DNA of 64,000 bases from Anaeramoeba flamelloides (taxonomy: Eukaryota; Metamonada; Anaeramoebidae). Positions 1-10,690 of the stretch are shown one piece after another (the stretch's first letter is position 1; the number at the start of each line of letters is the position of its first letter). The notes under the pieces are model-generated. The model did not search any database. It was not told where the DNA came from and worked only from the letters and a program-made list of their open reading frames with translations. The translations under genes were made by a program, and so were the position numbers. The DNA lies in assembly GCA_027625915.1 (NCBI GenBank), contig JANTQA010000008.1, positions 7,796,501-7,860,500 on the forward strand, read 5' to 3'.

Positions 1-67
1 TTGTGAATTACCAAACATGCTCTTGTTTCGATATTATTCCATTTTTGAATCTCTTCGAAGTAATTGT
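1..67 (-). CDS. Possible internal exon running off the left edge
   Basis: On the minus strand the first 67 bases read without a stop as about 22 residues of coding-like composition (DNYFEEIQKWNNIETRACLV), unlike the surrounding A/T runs. A pyrimidine-containing stretch ending in AG lies just upstream on that strand (plus 68-69), a plausible acceptor. The gene would continue left of the window. No family can be named from so short a piece, and chance is a real alternative. Confidence 0.25.
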
Positions 68-110
68 CTTGAAAAAATTTTCTTCAATTAAATATAGTTT
101 TTTATTTTAC

Positions 111-541
111 AGTTGTGGAAAAAAAGTGAAACTGGAAAAAAAGTGAAACACGGTTTTTAATTGGGAACATTACTGAAAATTCAAAGTAAGATCAATGAAA
201 AAAAGAATAAATAAATAAATAAAGACAAAATGAAGTATTCGCCACAATAACAGTTTTTTTAATACTATTATTAGGTATGGGTTTTTCTTTGATTGATCAA
301 TTATTAAAAATTTGTTCAAAAAATTGACTATTTTTGAGATCTCAAAAACCACACACACAATTTCGATAAATCAGTAGATTTAAATAGTATTTGTTGGGTT
401 GATTGAAAATTATATACTGGATTATTATTTGAAGTTAATTGGTTTCTTCTTTTTATTGATTTTACTTTTCATTTTCAGTAATGTTCCCAATTAAAAACCG
501 TGTTTCACTTTTTTTCCAGTTTCACTTTTTTTCCACAACAG
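111..541. repeat. Foldback MITE, about 430 bp, near-identical terminal inverted repeats
   Basis: The left end (from 111) and the reverse complement of the right end (to 541) match almost perfectly over about 68 bp, both containing a doubled GAAAAAAAGTGAAAC motif followed by CGGTTTTTAATTGGGAACAT. Weaker matching continues inward to about 110 bp. The interior has no coding potential. CAG or CAGTT sits on both flanks but the target-site duplication is not clear. A short decayed relative of one end lies near 32,650-32,705. Nonautonomous DNA transposon is the inference. Confidence 0.8.
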
Positions 542-1377
542 TTATAGTTACTTTCAAAGTCTTCTATTTTCACTCTTTATAAAAAAAAGGTATTTATATC
601 ATTTACTTTGAAAAAAAAGGAAAAACACAAATTAAAAGCACCAATAGTCTCAATTTAAAATGGGATAAACTTTTAACTCGTTCACTTTTTTTAATTCCAA
701 AATCTGAATTTCTTTTTAGATTCTACGATCCAATGAAAGAAACCCAATTAATCGATCTAAAAGAGAAAAAACAAATAGACAGATCTCACAAATTCAAATT
801 CAAATTAAAATCAACTTTTTTCCAAACTTTTTTAAAAATTAAAAAAAAAAAGGTAAACTCATCAGACAAACAATTTTTAAGAATGAAATTTTACTTAAAA
901 GTAGAATAAGTATACAAACTAATATAACAAATTATATTACATCAAATAAAATTGGATTAAAATCCTGTATCTTTTCTCATTGAAGATTTTTTGATTTAAT
1001 TTTTTTTCAAAAAAAAAACTTTTTAAAAAAAGATTTTGCGAAATATGTGTAGAATTTTTTCTGATTATAAAACACTATATACCATGCAAAATGTTTTACC
1101 AGATCATAAAAGTGTTTTGTAAAAATCACAAATAACAAAATTCTAGTATAAAAAAAAAAAAATATTCTACAAACAAAATAATAATGAAGAATTTTAAATT
1201 ACAAATTAAATTCGAAACTTTACTACAATTAAAAGTTGAATTATAGAAAATTATATATTAAAATACACTTCATTTTTTAAATTTCGCACAAAATAATCAA
1301 ATTAATTCTTAGAATAACAAAAAAAAAAGAATTTTCTGATTTTTAATTGCAAATCATCAATTTCACAAAGCAAAGAA
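542..1377. other. AT-rich 5' flank of the ABCG gene
   Basis: No coding-like stretch, RNA gene or recognisable repeat was seen. A/T runs dominate. The final 60 bases lead directly into the ABCG start codon and should contain its promoter and 5' UTR, but no motif can be singled out. Confidence 0.5.
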
Positions 1378-3687
1378 ATGAAAGGTCTACCAGTCAAAAC
1401 AACAAATTTAACTTTTAGTATTAACGAAAACACGATTCTGGAAAACATCAATTTAAATATTAATTCTGGAGAGTTTGTCTGTATTCTTGGTCCCTCTGGA
1501 GCAGGTAAAACAACGTTACTGAACGCGCTCTCCAACCGGGTGCACTATGGGGATTTGGAAGGGAACATTTATTATGGAGGGCAAAAATTATCGAAAAATG
1601 GTGAAAGGGCATTTGCCTTTGTAACTCAGGAAGATCTCATGTTGCCATCGCTGACACCACGAGAAACGCTTGAATATGCGGGAAGATTTCTGATGTCTGG
1701 AGAGACCACAAAGGAGGAGAGAGACGATCGTGTCGCAGAAATCCTAAGGATGCTGAGGCTCAACAAATGTGCTGACACGCTTATTGGTGGGTTTGGCAAA
1801 AAACGGGGAATCTCAGGTGGCGAGAGGAAAAGGGTGAACATCGGGATGTCGTTAGTCAAAGATCCGCAGATTTTGTTTGTAGACGAACCAACAAGCGGCC
1901 TTGATTCAGGCACCGCTGTCACTGTGATTTCAGTGCTCAAGAGCCTAAGTCAGCAGGGCCTGACCATTCTGTGCACAATCCACCAGCCACGAAAGCAAAT
2001 CTTCGATATGTTTGATCGTTTAATTTTGCTCTCGTCGGGAAAATTGGTTTACTATGGGCCAACACAAAGGTCTGAAGAGTATTTCCAGCAATATGGCTTG
2101 CAGTGCCCCAAGGGCGAAAACATTGCAGATTGGCTAATTGATCTGATAGAGGTGAAAAATGTAAAACAGCACAAATTCCTGAAGGAATTTCAGAAACACA
2201 AGAAAAAGAAAAAGAAAAAAACTCGGAAAGGAAGTATGCTAAAAACAAAATATCAAAATCAAATCATTCCAAACAAGGGTAGAAGGAAAAAAAAAGGGAA
2301 AAATACAAGAAAAAAGAAAAGGAATCATCATAAGAGAAAAAAAAATTCAAAAGAGAAGAAATCAAAGACACAAACAAAAACAAAAATAACTAAGAAGAGT
2401 AAAAGTAAGGGTGCACACCATAAAAAAAAAAGCAACAAAAACAATAAACACAACTCAACAAATTCTGAAGCCTCTGAAGCTTCTGAAAGTTCTGAAAGCT
2501 CTGAAAGCTCTGAAACTTCTACAACAACAGAAATGAGTGAATCCATTTCTGATAATGATAAAGAATTAGTTCTTTTCAAATTAACTGAAACATCTGAAGA
2601 AAGTGATTTTGATTTCGAATCAATTACCACAGGCCGAAGCCGGAATTCAAATACGAAAAATACAAAACAAAAAAAAAAGAAGGGCAAAAAGCAACGTAAA
2701 ATCCAAACAGATAGCGTTGGCACACACAAGTTTTTAGATTTTCTTGTCAGTCAATATAAAAAATCAAGTTTTTGTCAAAAATATGCAAAGTCTGATGGCG
2801 ATAAGACCTATGAAATAAGTAAGCCCGTAAAGACTGCGAAGGAGTTTTCCAAATTAAAGGCTCTGATCTCAAGAGGCTTTAAGACCACGATCCGGGAGAA
2901 ATCGAAGATAATCAGGGTTGTGCAGTCCGTCATTGTGGCACTCTTTGTCGGGTTTGTCTTTTTCGATGTCCCCTCAACCCAGGACGGTATCCGAGATCGT
3001 ATGGGGCTACTGTTTTTTGCATTGATTTCAAATACGATGCTCTCTCTGATCAGTGTGTTGTTTGTCCTGCCAAAGGAGAAGATCATCTTTTTGAAGGAAT
3101 CACAGGATCGGGCCTATTCAACGAAGAGCTTTTATCTCTCGAAGGTGATTGTAGACACGCCCTTCGAGGTCCTGAGCCCGATCCTGTTTACGCTTGTGCT
3201 ATATTGGACCGCAGGACTGAAAAGCAATGTAGACACCTTTTTCATTTTCATGCTGTGTGTCATCATCGTCGGCAACATCGGTTCAAGCCTCGGGTTTTTC
3301 CTTTCCGCTGGATCAAGAACGCCAGAAACGGCGCTTTCGATTGCCCCGGCTACCCTGATACCAATACTCATGTTTGCAGGCTTTGTAGTTGACCTCGAAT
3401 CAATACCCAGTGCATTGTCTTGGATCCAATATCTTGATCCCGTCAGCTTTGGTTTGGGAGCCCTTGTGAAAAACGAATTCACAGATTTGGAATTTTCTTG
3501 CCTCGATAAGGAAATTATTCAAGGTATTTGTCCACTCACAAAGGGCGAAGACATATTAAAATACTACAATTATGAAGATATTTCAATATTTTGGAATATT
3601 ATTTTTATGGCGCTTTTCATACCAATACTTCGTTTCATGGGCTACATTGCCTTAAAGATAAGTAGAAAAAAGGAAATTGGAAGATGA
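1378..3687 (+). CDS. ABCG-family half-transporter with long Lys/Ser-rich linker
   Basis: Single-exon gene of 769 codons encoding an ABC transporter of subfamily G (White/ABCG2 type), with the nucleotide-binding domain before the membrane domain. Seen directly: Walker A GPSGAGKTT (residues 38-46), Q-loop Gln 84, signature ISGGERKR (145-152), Walker B ILFVDEPTSGLD (165-176) and H-loop His 202. From about residue 480 an ABC2-type membrane domain follows with about six hydrophobic segments and the ABCG-typical NEF motif after the fifth. Half-transporters dimerise to export lipids or small hydrophobic compounds; the substrate cannot be told. Odd: between the domains lies a linker of about 200 residues, first Lys-rich, then Ser-Glu repeats, then Lys-rich again. 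Its DNA is A-rich, whereas the two domains are clearly GC-richer than anything nearby. The ATG at 1378 fits the usual N-terminal length. Confidence 0.95.
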   Translation: MKGLPVKTTNLTFSINENTILENINLNINSGEFVCILGPSGAGKTTLLNALSNRVHYGDLEGNIYYGGQKLSKNGERAFAFVTQEDLMLPSLTPRETLEYAGRFLMSGETTKEERDDRVAEILRMLRLNKCADTLIGGFGKKRGISGGERKRVNIGMSLVKDPQILFVDEPTSGLDSGTAVTVISVLKSLSQQGLTILCTIHQPRKQIFDMFDRLILLSSGKLVYYGPTQRSEEYFQQYGLQCPKGENIADWLIDLIEVKNVKQHKFLKEFQKHKKKKKKKTRKGSMLKTKYQNQIIPNKGRRKKKGKNTRKKKRNHHKRKKNSKEKKSKTQTKTKITKKSKSKGAHHKKKSNKNNKHNSTNSEASEASESSESSESSETSTTTEMSESISDNDKELVLFKLTETSEESDFDFESITTGRSRNSNTKNTKQKKKKGKKQRKIQTDSVGTHKFLDFLVSQYKKSSFCQKYAKSDGDKTYEISKPVKTAKEFSKLKALISRGFKTTIREKSKIIRVVQSVIVALFVGFVFFDVPSTQDGIRDRMGLLFFALISNTMLSLISVLFVLPKEKIIFLKESQDRAYSTKSFYLSKVIVDTPFEVLSPILFTLVLYWTAGLKSNVDTFFIFMLCVIIVGNIGSSLGFFLSAGSRTPETALSIAPATLIPILMFAGFVVDLESIPSALSWIQYLDPVSFGLGALVKNEFTDLEFSCLDKEIIQGICPLTKGEDILKYYNYEDISIFWNIIFMALFIPILRFMGYIALKISRKKEIGR

Positions 3688-4137
3688 TTTGTCTTAAAAT
3701 ATTGAAAGATTTCAATAGTTTATATTTAATTATTTATATTTATTTAATTGAATATTATGTGATCTATTTCATTATGTTTTTTTGTATAAAATTAATTTAC
3801 CCTTACACGCTTTTTATTCGTATTTTGTTTTTTTTATTTTATTTTTAAGAATATCATATTTAAATAAATTAAAATCTTCTTTTCAAATTTTTATTTTGAA
3901 ATTTTTATTTTTTTTTGTGTAATTTTCATAAACTTAATTTCTCTTTCATTCAATAAAATAAAAAAAGGACGATATAAATAAAAAAGAATAAATATGGTAG
4001 AAGTCAATAATTTCCGAGTTATGTGCTGAATAAAAAGAACTAGATTTCAAACATTAGAATTTATTTTGTATTTTTTGTGTAATTTTCAAGAGTTATTTTA
4101 AAATTGAATTTTTATTTTTTTTTCCTGGTCAATTGAA
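3688..4137. other. AT-rich 3' flank of the ABCG gene
   Basis: T-rich then A-rich sequence with several AATAAA-like words that could serve polyadenylation of the ABCG transcript. No gene was seen. Confidence 0.4.
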
Positions 4138-4425
4138 TTAACCCAATAATAGTCTTTTTTAATTCTTATAGATAGCACATTCGAAATCAAACTTAATTTT
4201 TTTTAATTTTTATACTGATAGATTATTTCCAAATTGTTTTCTTCTTATCTTGTTTTTTCATTTTTTGTTTTTTTTTATTTTTGGATATTGAATAGTCTGA
4301 AAATGAAAAAAACAAGACAAAAAGAAATAAATTTGGAAATAATTTGTCAGTATAAAAATGGAAACAGTTTAAGTTTGATTTCGAATGAGCGATAAATAGG
4401 AATTAAGAAAGACCATAATTGGATT
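4138..4425. repeat. Short foldback element, arms about 140 bp
   Basis: The left half (about 4138-4280) and the reverse complement of the right half (about 4285-4425) share a long imperfect match, including CATTCGAAATCAAACTTAA and TTATTTCCAAATT, with almost no spacer. The arms differ at many sites, so the element is older than the near-perfect ones at 111-541 and 11431-11878. No coding capacity. Likely a MITE. Confidence 0.65.
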
Positions 4426-6389
4426 GATGCATGGAACAAAGAAAAGAGAAATAAAGAAAAAACATTCCAACAAAATACCCAGATGAATTATGGATTTATC
4501 TTGAAAATGGTGCTGTAAAGTTCAAAAGTTTGACTTGTAAAGAATTATCAATAAAATGTAAAGAATTTTTTCTCAATTTACCTTGTTCAAAGGTTTTTAT
4601 TTGTTTTATATTTTTATATATTTACAATTTCCAAAACGAGATTTCTGATTTCAAATAAAAAGGATACACCAATTTTTAAAATATTTAATTGTAATTTTTA
4701 TTATTTTGTTTTAATGAGTTTTGAAGAATCATTTGGGTGTTTTTTTAGGTTTTAAAGCGTTTTTAAAATTTTCGAATGATACCACAATTAATTTGATTCA
4801 ATTAAGAATAATTCTTGAAATTTTTTGTGCCCTTTTATTTGAAAAAAAGTTTATAAACCCCATTCCAAAATTTTGGAAACACCTAAAATCAAAAATAGGC
4901 AAAAAAAAAACCCAATTTATTGTTTTTTTCCAAACCTAATATAAAAAAAATTTTCAGAACCCAATATTTGTGTTTTAATAAGTAATCAATTTAACCCAAA
5001 TAAAAGAAAAAAATATAAAATTCAAAAATAAAAACAGGTGTGTCCAAAATAATGAAATGAGCGAGAACAAAAAATGTATTGGTAAATTTGTTGAAATTTC
5101 ACCAACAATTGTTGATCGATCAAATGTTAAGATACCATCTACCAATTTTATCTAATTTTCCAAGTTATCAAGCTCAATACTAACCTTTTATCAACCATTG
5201 AAAAAAAATTCCAGATCTAACGAAATACATTACGTAACTGCAAAAAAGGAAATGAAAACAAAACAAAAAAGACAAAAAATGAAATTGTTTGTAAAATCAA
5301 AATTCTTTCCAAATTCAAATTAAAGTGCAGTAATGATGTTCTTTACACTGTTTAAACTGCGTCCAAATTTTTGGAATCTAGTTTATTTTCGATGATATTT
5401 CTCTATCATCTTCTCAATTTTGGTTAATCCAAACAAGTTGCTATCTTTAAAATCATGACCACTACATTTTATTATTATTTTACAAAAGGTTTTGTAAAAA
5501 TTTACAACCGATTTCTTTATCAAAATTCTTTTTTCAAATATTTTTATCAAAATAAGGAAAAAAAAAGAATACTGTCTCAAAGATTAAAGTAAAAAGGATT
5601 GAATTCAGGAAATCAAAAAAAAAAACAAAACATTTAACTCAAAGAAAAAGAAAAATTTAGAAAAAAATAAAAACATGTTTCAGTGTTATTTTGAGTTTTC
5701 GATTTAATTGTAACTAAATATTTATCCAGCTAAAAATATTCATCCAATACATCTTTATTTCTTATAAATAATTTAAAATATATCCTATTTTCTGAACTCA
5801 AACTAGAACTAGATGAATTTATAATAGAAAAAAAGATTTTTAAATTCATTTTGGGATACTCTTTAGTAATAATAAGTAATTGTTAATCATAAAATTTTAC
5901 AAACAAAAGTGTTTCCAATTTAGAATTAAAAATAAAATCCAAATAGAAAATAAATAATTATATCAAAGGTTACAGATAAGATCAAGAAATTAATGATTTT
6001 TTTGTTTTTTTTCTTTTTACAATTTTATCATTTTTTTGAAATACATTTTTTAATTGTTCGGTAAATATCTTATAATTAGGTATATCCCACCCTACTGTTT
6101 ATTAAAATGTGTCTGTGTTTGGTTAAAGAAATTATTTGAATTAGTTGGTTTCATATCAACTGTGGCACTCAAAATTTGTAAAATGTACTTACTCCCTTAA
6201 ATTAAAATATCCAATGTAAAAACATTTAAAATGAAAGAGATCGTTGAATTACTTCCAAATTTTGAAATAGTGTCAAAAAAAACAATGTGTTGTGAATTTT
6301 AACAAGTGAACAAAATTTGAGTTCTCTTCTCCTGTTGAAATTTAGTAAAATAAATCATTTTTTATTTGTCCAACAATAATAAATTTTTT
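4426..6389. other. Noncoding AT-rich interval
   Basis: No gene is supported. A short open stretch at about 4452-4680 (+) has mildly protein-like composition and ends at a stop. The region 5030-5060 (GGTGTGTCCAAAATAATG) resembles a Tc1/mariner-type terminus, but its partner was not found. The rest is A/T runs and degenerate sequence. Confidence 0.35.
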
Positions 6390-7180
6390 ATGTTGAAATA
6401 TTTACCATTACTTTTAATTTTGTTATCTGTTGCTCAATGCAAAATCAAAAAAAGGACAAGTGTTCAAGTACTTTCAAGAAGTAAACTAAGATCAATCCAA
6501 ACACATTATACACAAGCCTTGCCCGAACATTCACCAAAAGTTGGAATTGATTCTGAATGTGTCTTACCAATTACAACTTTCCAGACAGGTTTAGAACCAA
6601 AACAAACAAGCATTTTAAAAATGTAAACGATCATCCTTTTTTAAAATTCTCGGTTTTGATTTAACAACAACAAACAAAAAAAATTTTCATTTGACCCGAA
6701 TGTTTTTTATTTTTTTTTGTTTTTTTTTATCCTCCTTCTTCCTTTTTCACAACACCTTTCAAAAATAATATTTTTGGCTTTATTATTTAAAGTTCGTTTG
6801 CCTTTGATCAACGCCGGTTTGAAACCGGATGGATTTCTTTTGTTAATCCTCAAAAAGAACAATTCTTATCAACACTCCAAATCATTCTTAATTATTCGAA
6901 GATGCAGATTGAAGAAATTCAATTTGTACCCGAGTATTCGCCTGTAAAATACGACAAGAAAGGAAAAATGAAAATTCCTTCTGGTGTTAATGTTAAATAT
7001 ACGTGGAACAAGGAACCCAGGAGTTCTCACAAAAAAACAATGATCTTCCTTCTCTCAACAGGGTTTGTGTCAACGCTAATTTCTTTGGCATCCGTGATCC
7101 CTGATTTTGTGAAAAATATCCACCCAAAGTCAACAGTTAATTCCAAACAATTAACTAAACGCAATAAGGAAGCAAATTAA
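6390..7180 (+). CDS. Small secreted or single-pass membrane protein, two exons
   Basis: Joined exons 6390-6622 and 6793-7180 give 206 codons. The intron (170 bp) runs from GTAAAC to a T-rich tract ending TTTAAAG, and the frame is kept (K-I-S across the junction). The ATG at 6390 was chosen because it starts a clear signal peptide (MLKYLPLLLILLSVAQC); the upstream in-frame codons lack an ATG. After a lumenal domain of about 145 residues there is one hydrophobic segment near residues 166-188, then a short basic tail, so a type I membrane protein of the secretory pathway is likely. The layout and the Tyr/Pro-rich stretch before the membrane segment faintly recall ER translocon or oligosaccharyltransferase accessory subunits, but no family is recognised. 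Confidence 0.7.
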
Positions 7181-7742
7181 TGTTTTCTTTCTTTAAATCA
7201 TTTGAACACGTTTTGTGTTTTTATTTTTTTTTAATTTTTATGAATATGAATTTAAAAACCCAATGTAATTTTCTCTATTTTTTTTTTTTTTATCTTTTTG
7301 TTTTTCAGTTGACTTCTTTTTCGTTTCGATTAACCATTAAGTGTATGTCTATTTCTCTTCTGTTTCGGTATTTTTTCAAATGTATAAATTATCATACAGA
7401 TTTATTCAAAAAAATGTTTATTACTGGTATTTGGAATTCAAATGGAATAAAATTTCAATTGATTATCATTTTTTCAAAACTGGAAATCATTGTTTTATTC
7501 AAGATTCTAAGTTCTCACCAAATAGATCAAATAAAAAAGGACCAAACAAATAAGCTGAGATCACAAATTACATTCTATTTCTTTGTTAAAAAAGAAAATT
7601 GAAAAATGAAGTGAAAAGTTTTTTGAATTTATTATTCAATTACCCGTAGATCATTTTCCACACAACAGCAATACCACAAAAATTGAAAAAACATTTTTTA
7701 ATTCACAAGATTCTTTTTTGTGAAATATTTCAATTTTGTGTG
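7181..7742. other. AT-rich interval
   Basis: T-rich sequence downstream of the small membrane protein gene. The open frames here are made of Phe/Leu/Ile/Lys codons from T and A runs and look non-coding. Confidence 0.4.
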
Positions 7743-7960
7743 TAAAGTGGTGTAACTAACCCATGCTTTTAACTTTAACACATTATGAAAATTTAACTCA
7801 TATGTAAAAAATCTAGGCTGACTGTAGAAATAAAATAAACAAAAAATAGGGTTAAAGCTATACATAAACAAGAAATAGGGTTCTTTATATATATATTAAA
7901 AAAGATTTATGAAGTTATAGAAAGATTAAATTGTAATTTTTTGAAAACTACGGCACTTTA
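7743..7960 (+). repeat. Dispersed repeat family B, partial copy 1
   Basis: Begins with a terminus (TGGTGTAACTAACCCATG) and runs through the conserved interior block AGAAATAGGGTTCTTTA and TATAGAAAGATTAAATTGTA. The same order of blocks is found at 8462-8705, 19755-20000 and 34262-34480. The right terminus is missing here, so it looks truncated. Confidence 0.6.
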
Positions 7961-8461
7961 CGAATTACCTTTTGTGAATTAGGAATACTGTCTATTTCAA
8001 AACTGATTGAAAAGTAGTATGTAAATTTTGTTTAATTTATTTTTAAAACGATCAAGTCTTTAATACTTTAAATCGTATGTAATAATTTTCCCTTTTAAAA
8101 TTGGGAGGGCTTGTTTTCTGTTTTATTTTGTCCAGTTAAGGAAATTTTGATACTTATATTTCAAAATTAACAGTGTTGTTGAATTGACTGAGAGGGTAAA
8201 TCCTTCAAGAATTGAATATGTACATTATATTGAGAGTGCTTTTAATTTCAATTCTCGTTTTTATACGATTTTATGTTATAGATCAAAAATATTTAAATAG
8301 GCAGAAAAATCTCAAAAAATTAGTGACTTTCTGAAACATAAACTTAATTTTTAAATAAAAAAACACTATTTGGTTTTAATACCTTTTTGAAATCCAATCA
8401 AATCAATCATAAAAATATTTATTACAATTTATAAGAAATAAAAAAGTTTTTTATTTGTCAT

Positions 8462-8705
8462 ACTTGTTCAAGTTGGTATAACTAATCCATGTTTTTTAAT
8501 TTTCACCCATTACAAAAATTTATACCATGATCAAAATATTAGCTTTATTTTAAGATAAAAGAAAATTATTGATAGTATTATAAAATATATAAACAAGAAA
8601 AAGTATTCAAATAATCAATTTTAATAAATAATTACAAAGGTATAGAAAGATTATATTGAATATTTTTTTTTGAATCAATAATGCGAAAAAGATTCATTTT
8701 TTATT
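8462..8705 (+). repeat. Dispersed repeat family B, partial copy 2
   Basis: Same order of blocks as the copy at 7743-7960: a TATAACTAATCCATG terminus, ATTTATACCATGATCAAAATATT, ATAAACAAGAAA and TATAGAAAGATTATATTG. More diverged than copy 1, in the same orientation and 500 bp downstream. The right end is not present. Confidence 0.55.
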
Positions 8706-8739
8706 TATTGTTAACAAAAAAATCATCTTTTATTATTAT

Positions 8740-10690
8740 TATTATTATTTTAGGAAGTGGGTCTTTACCACTCTTGTTTGCGGTTGGGTTTTCCAGAATT
8801 CCTAAATAAAAATTTAGGTAGTTTATTAAAGACTCAAAAATAAGTTGATTACCCACCAATGTTAATAAGCACGTTAAATCTGTTTTTATTATAATATTAG
8901 AAATATTATTATTTTTTAATTAATTGTCTATATTAATTTTTTGTATTCAGATATCCGGATTTTTCGATTATTTTCAAAGGCTGGGCAATTCCAAAGAAAA
9001 TGGTCTAAATCTTCAATGGTTTCTAAATGGTTTGTTTTTTTTTACATAATTTGCAATATTTTAATTTATTTTTATTCATAAAATAAGAATACCTGTATTA
9101 AGGTAATTTGTAAAATTTCTGAGTTTTAAAATTGAATTTAAATACTTCCATTTTAAATTTCTTTTGTGATTAGGTTTTTTTAAATAATGAAAAGAAAATC
9201 CATTTAATTTTCTTTTTATTTCTCAAATTAAAAAAAATCATTGCTAACCTTTCCAGAATGCAAAAGAATTAAGTGAAATCTTTGATTTTTCCTCAATTAT
9301 TTTAAATTCTGGAAAATCTAGGCACTTGACGACACGACTGTGTATTTATAGTATTATTGATTTGTATAATTTTTATATATTTTTGAGTAGTGTCGTCAAG
9401 TGTATAAGTTTTCTTGAGGTTTTCTCTTTTATTTCTTTAATCTATTGATTTTCGTTAGGTTTTTTTGCGTTTTCTATTTATTTAGAAAATCAATAGATTT
9501 TCGTTGGGTTTTTTTTAATTTTTGTAATAAACAGAAAATTTATTAAAATTTTCTGTATATTTCAAAAAGTAAAAAAAACCTAGAACACTTCAGAAATAAA
9601 ATAGAAAACCTCAAAAAAACCTAGAACACTTCACAAAGAAACAGAAAACTCAAGAAAACCTGATGATAGTTTTCAAAGATTTAAAAGAATTCTGGAAAAT
9701 CTTATATTTTACTTAATTCTTTTTTTTTCTAGAAAAGCTAACGAAAAGTGCCGTCGGGTGCCTAGATTTTCTTGAGTATTTTTGTTTTATCTGTTAAATC
9801 TATCGATTTTCCAAATAAACAGAAAACTCGAGAAAAGCTAAAGGGATTTTTTTTTATTTTAAGAAATAAACATAAAATTTCCTAAATTTTCTTTATATTT
9901 CTTAAATTAACAAAAAACTAACGACATTTACAACTTTGAGCTATTTTCGAAATTTTTAATTCTGAAATTTGGAGTTCATATTCTAGTTGCTTTAATTTTT
10001 TGAAATACCAATTGATATTTAATGATTCTTTTTCTCTAAAAGGTAAATAATTCATTAATTCGACAAAACCAAGGATTTTTAATTTTCGAATTAGCTTAAA
10101 TATTCTATTATATATCTTTATTCTGACAGGATCAATTTTTATTTCTGTTTTATAAATAATCCTAGGTGATATGGGTTGATTAATAAAAAATTTGTAAATT
10201 TTTTGATTAATACATATATCATTCTCTTTAAAATCTGCTTTTGACAAATCAAATATTTCTAAATCATTATAATAATTGGCTATGTAATACAGCTTTAAAA
10301 AACTGAATTTTTAATTCATTAGAAAAATTTTTTTGTTGTGAAAAATTGATTAATTTTTTGAAATAGGTCTTTACTTTATCAAGGTGAAACTTTAAATAAG
10401 TTTTTTTATCTAACCAAATACCAAGATATATAATTTTCTTTGGAATTAATTTTTTTTTCGTTTTATCATCGTTAGGATTCATCCCGAAAATCTTATGATT
10501 TTATATATTTTTTGTAATTGAAAAGTGATTTCTATTAATGATCCTTTCATAAGTAAAATCAGATCATCTGCAAATATCTAGACAAATATTGTCAGTGATT
10601 TGATTTTTTCAAAGAGAAAATAAGTAATAAATCCAAATACAAAAGAAGATAAGGGATCTCCCAAAAAATCATAATATTTTCAAATTTTAC
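8740..10690 (-). mobile_element. Decayed LINE (non-LTR retrotransposon) reverse transcriptase
   Basis: On the minus strand, going down in coordinate: GDPLS (about 10,650), then FADDLILL (about 10,560), the catalytic YxDD-type box of reverse transcriptases. These are followed by YLGIWLDKKTYLKFHLDKV (about 10,420), the conserved LINE segment after the palm, and a Lys-rich thumb-like region to 9918. Further down, at about 8950-9050, lies CKLC...ETIEDLDHFLWNCPAF, the CCHC-type zinc motif found at the C-terminus of many LINE polymerases. The copy is dead: a stop lies just before the FADD box, frames shift in A runs, and about 750 bp of other repeats (9160-9910) interrupt it. The 5' half (endonuclease) is absent. 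Confidence 0.75.
9160..9910. repeat. Imperfect tandem and inverted repeats inside the LINE
   Basis: A unit of the type GATTTTCCAAATAAACAGAA followed by AACTCGAGAAAAGCTAA recurs in both orientations (about 9180, 9440, 9490, 9620 and 9800). A second motif, GTGTCGTCAAGTGTATAAG followed by TTTTCTTGAG, occurs three times (minus near 9311-9345, plus near 9392-9420 and 9739-9775); the first two make a 110-bp inverted repeat. Related units recur at 21540-21930 in the rhomboid intron. Confidence 0.55.

Noticed and set aside
4452-4680. Plus-strand open stretch with transposase-like flavour (helix-turn-helix wording)
   Set aside because: Too short, no start, no flanking catalytic domain; similarity is only impressionistic.
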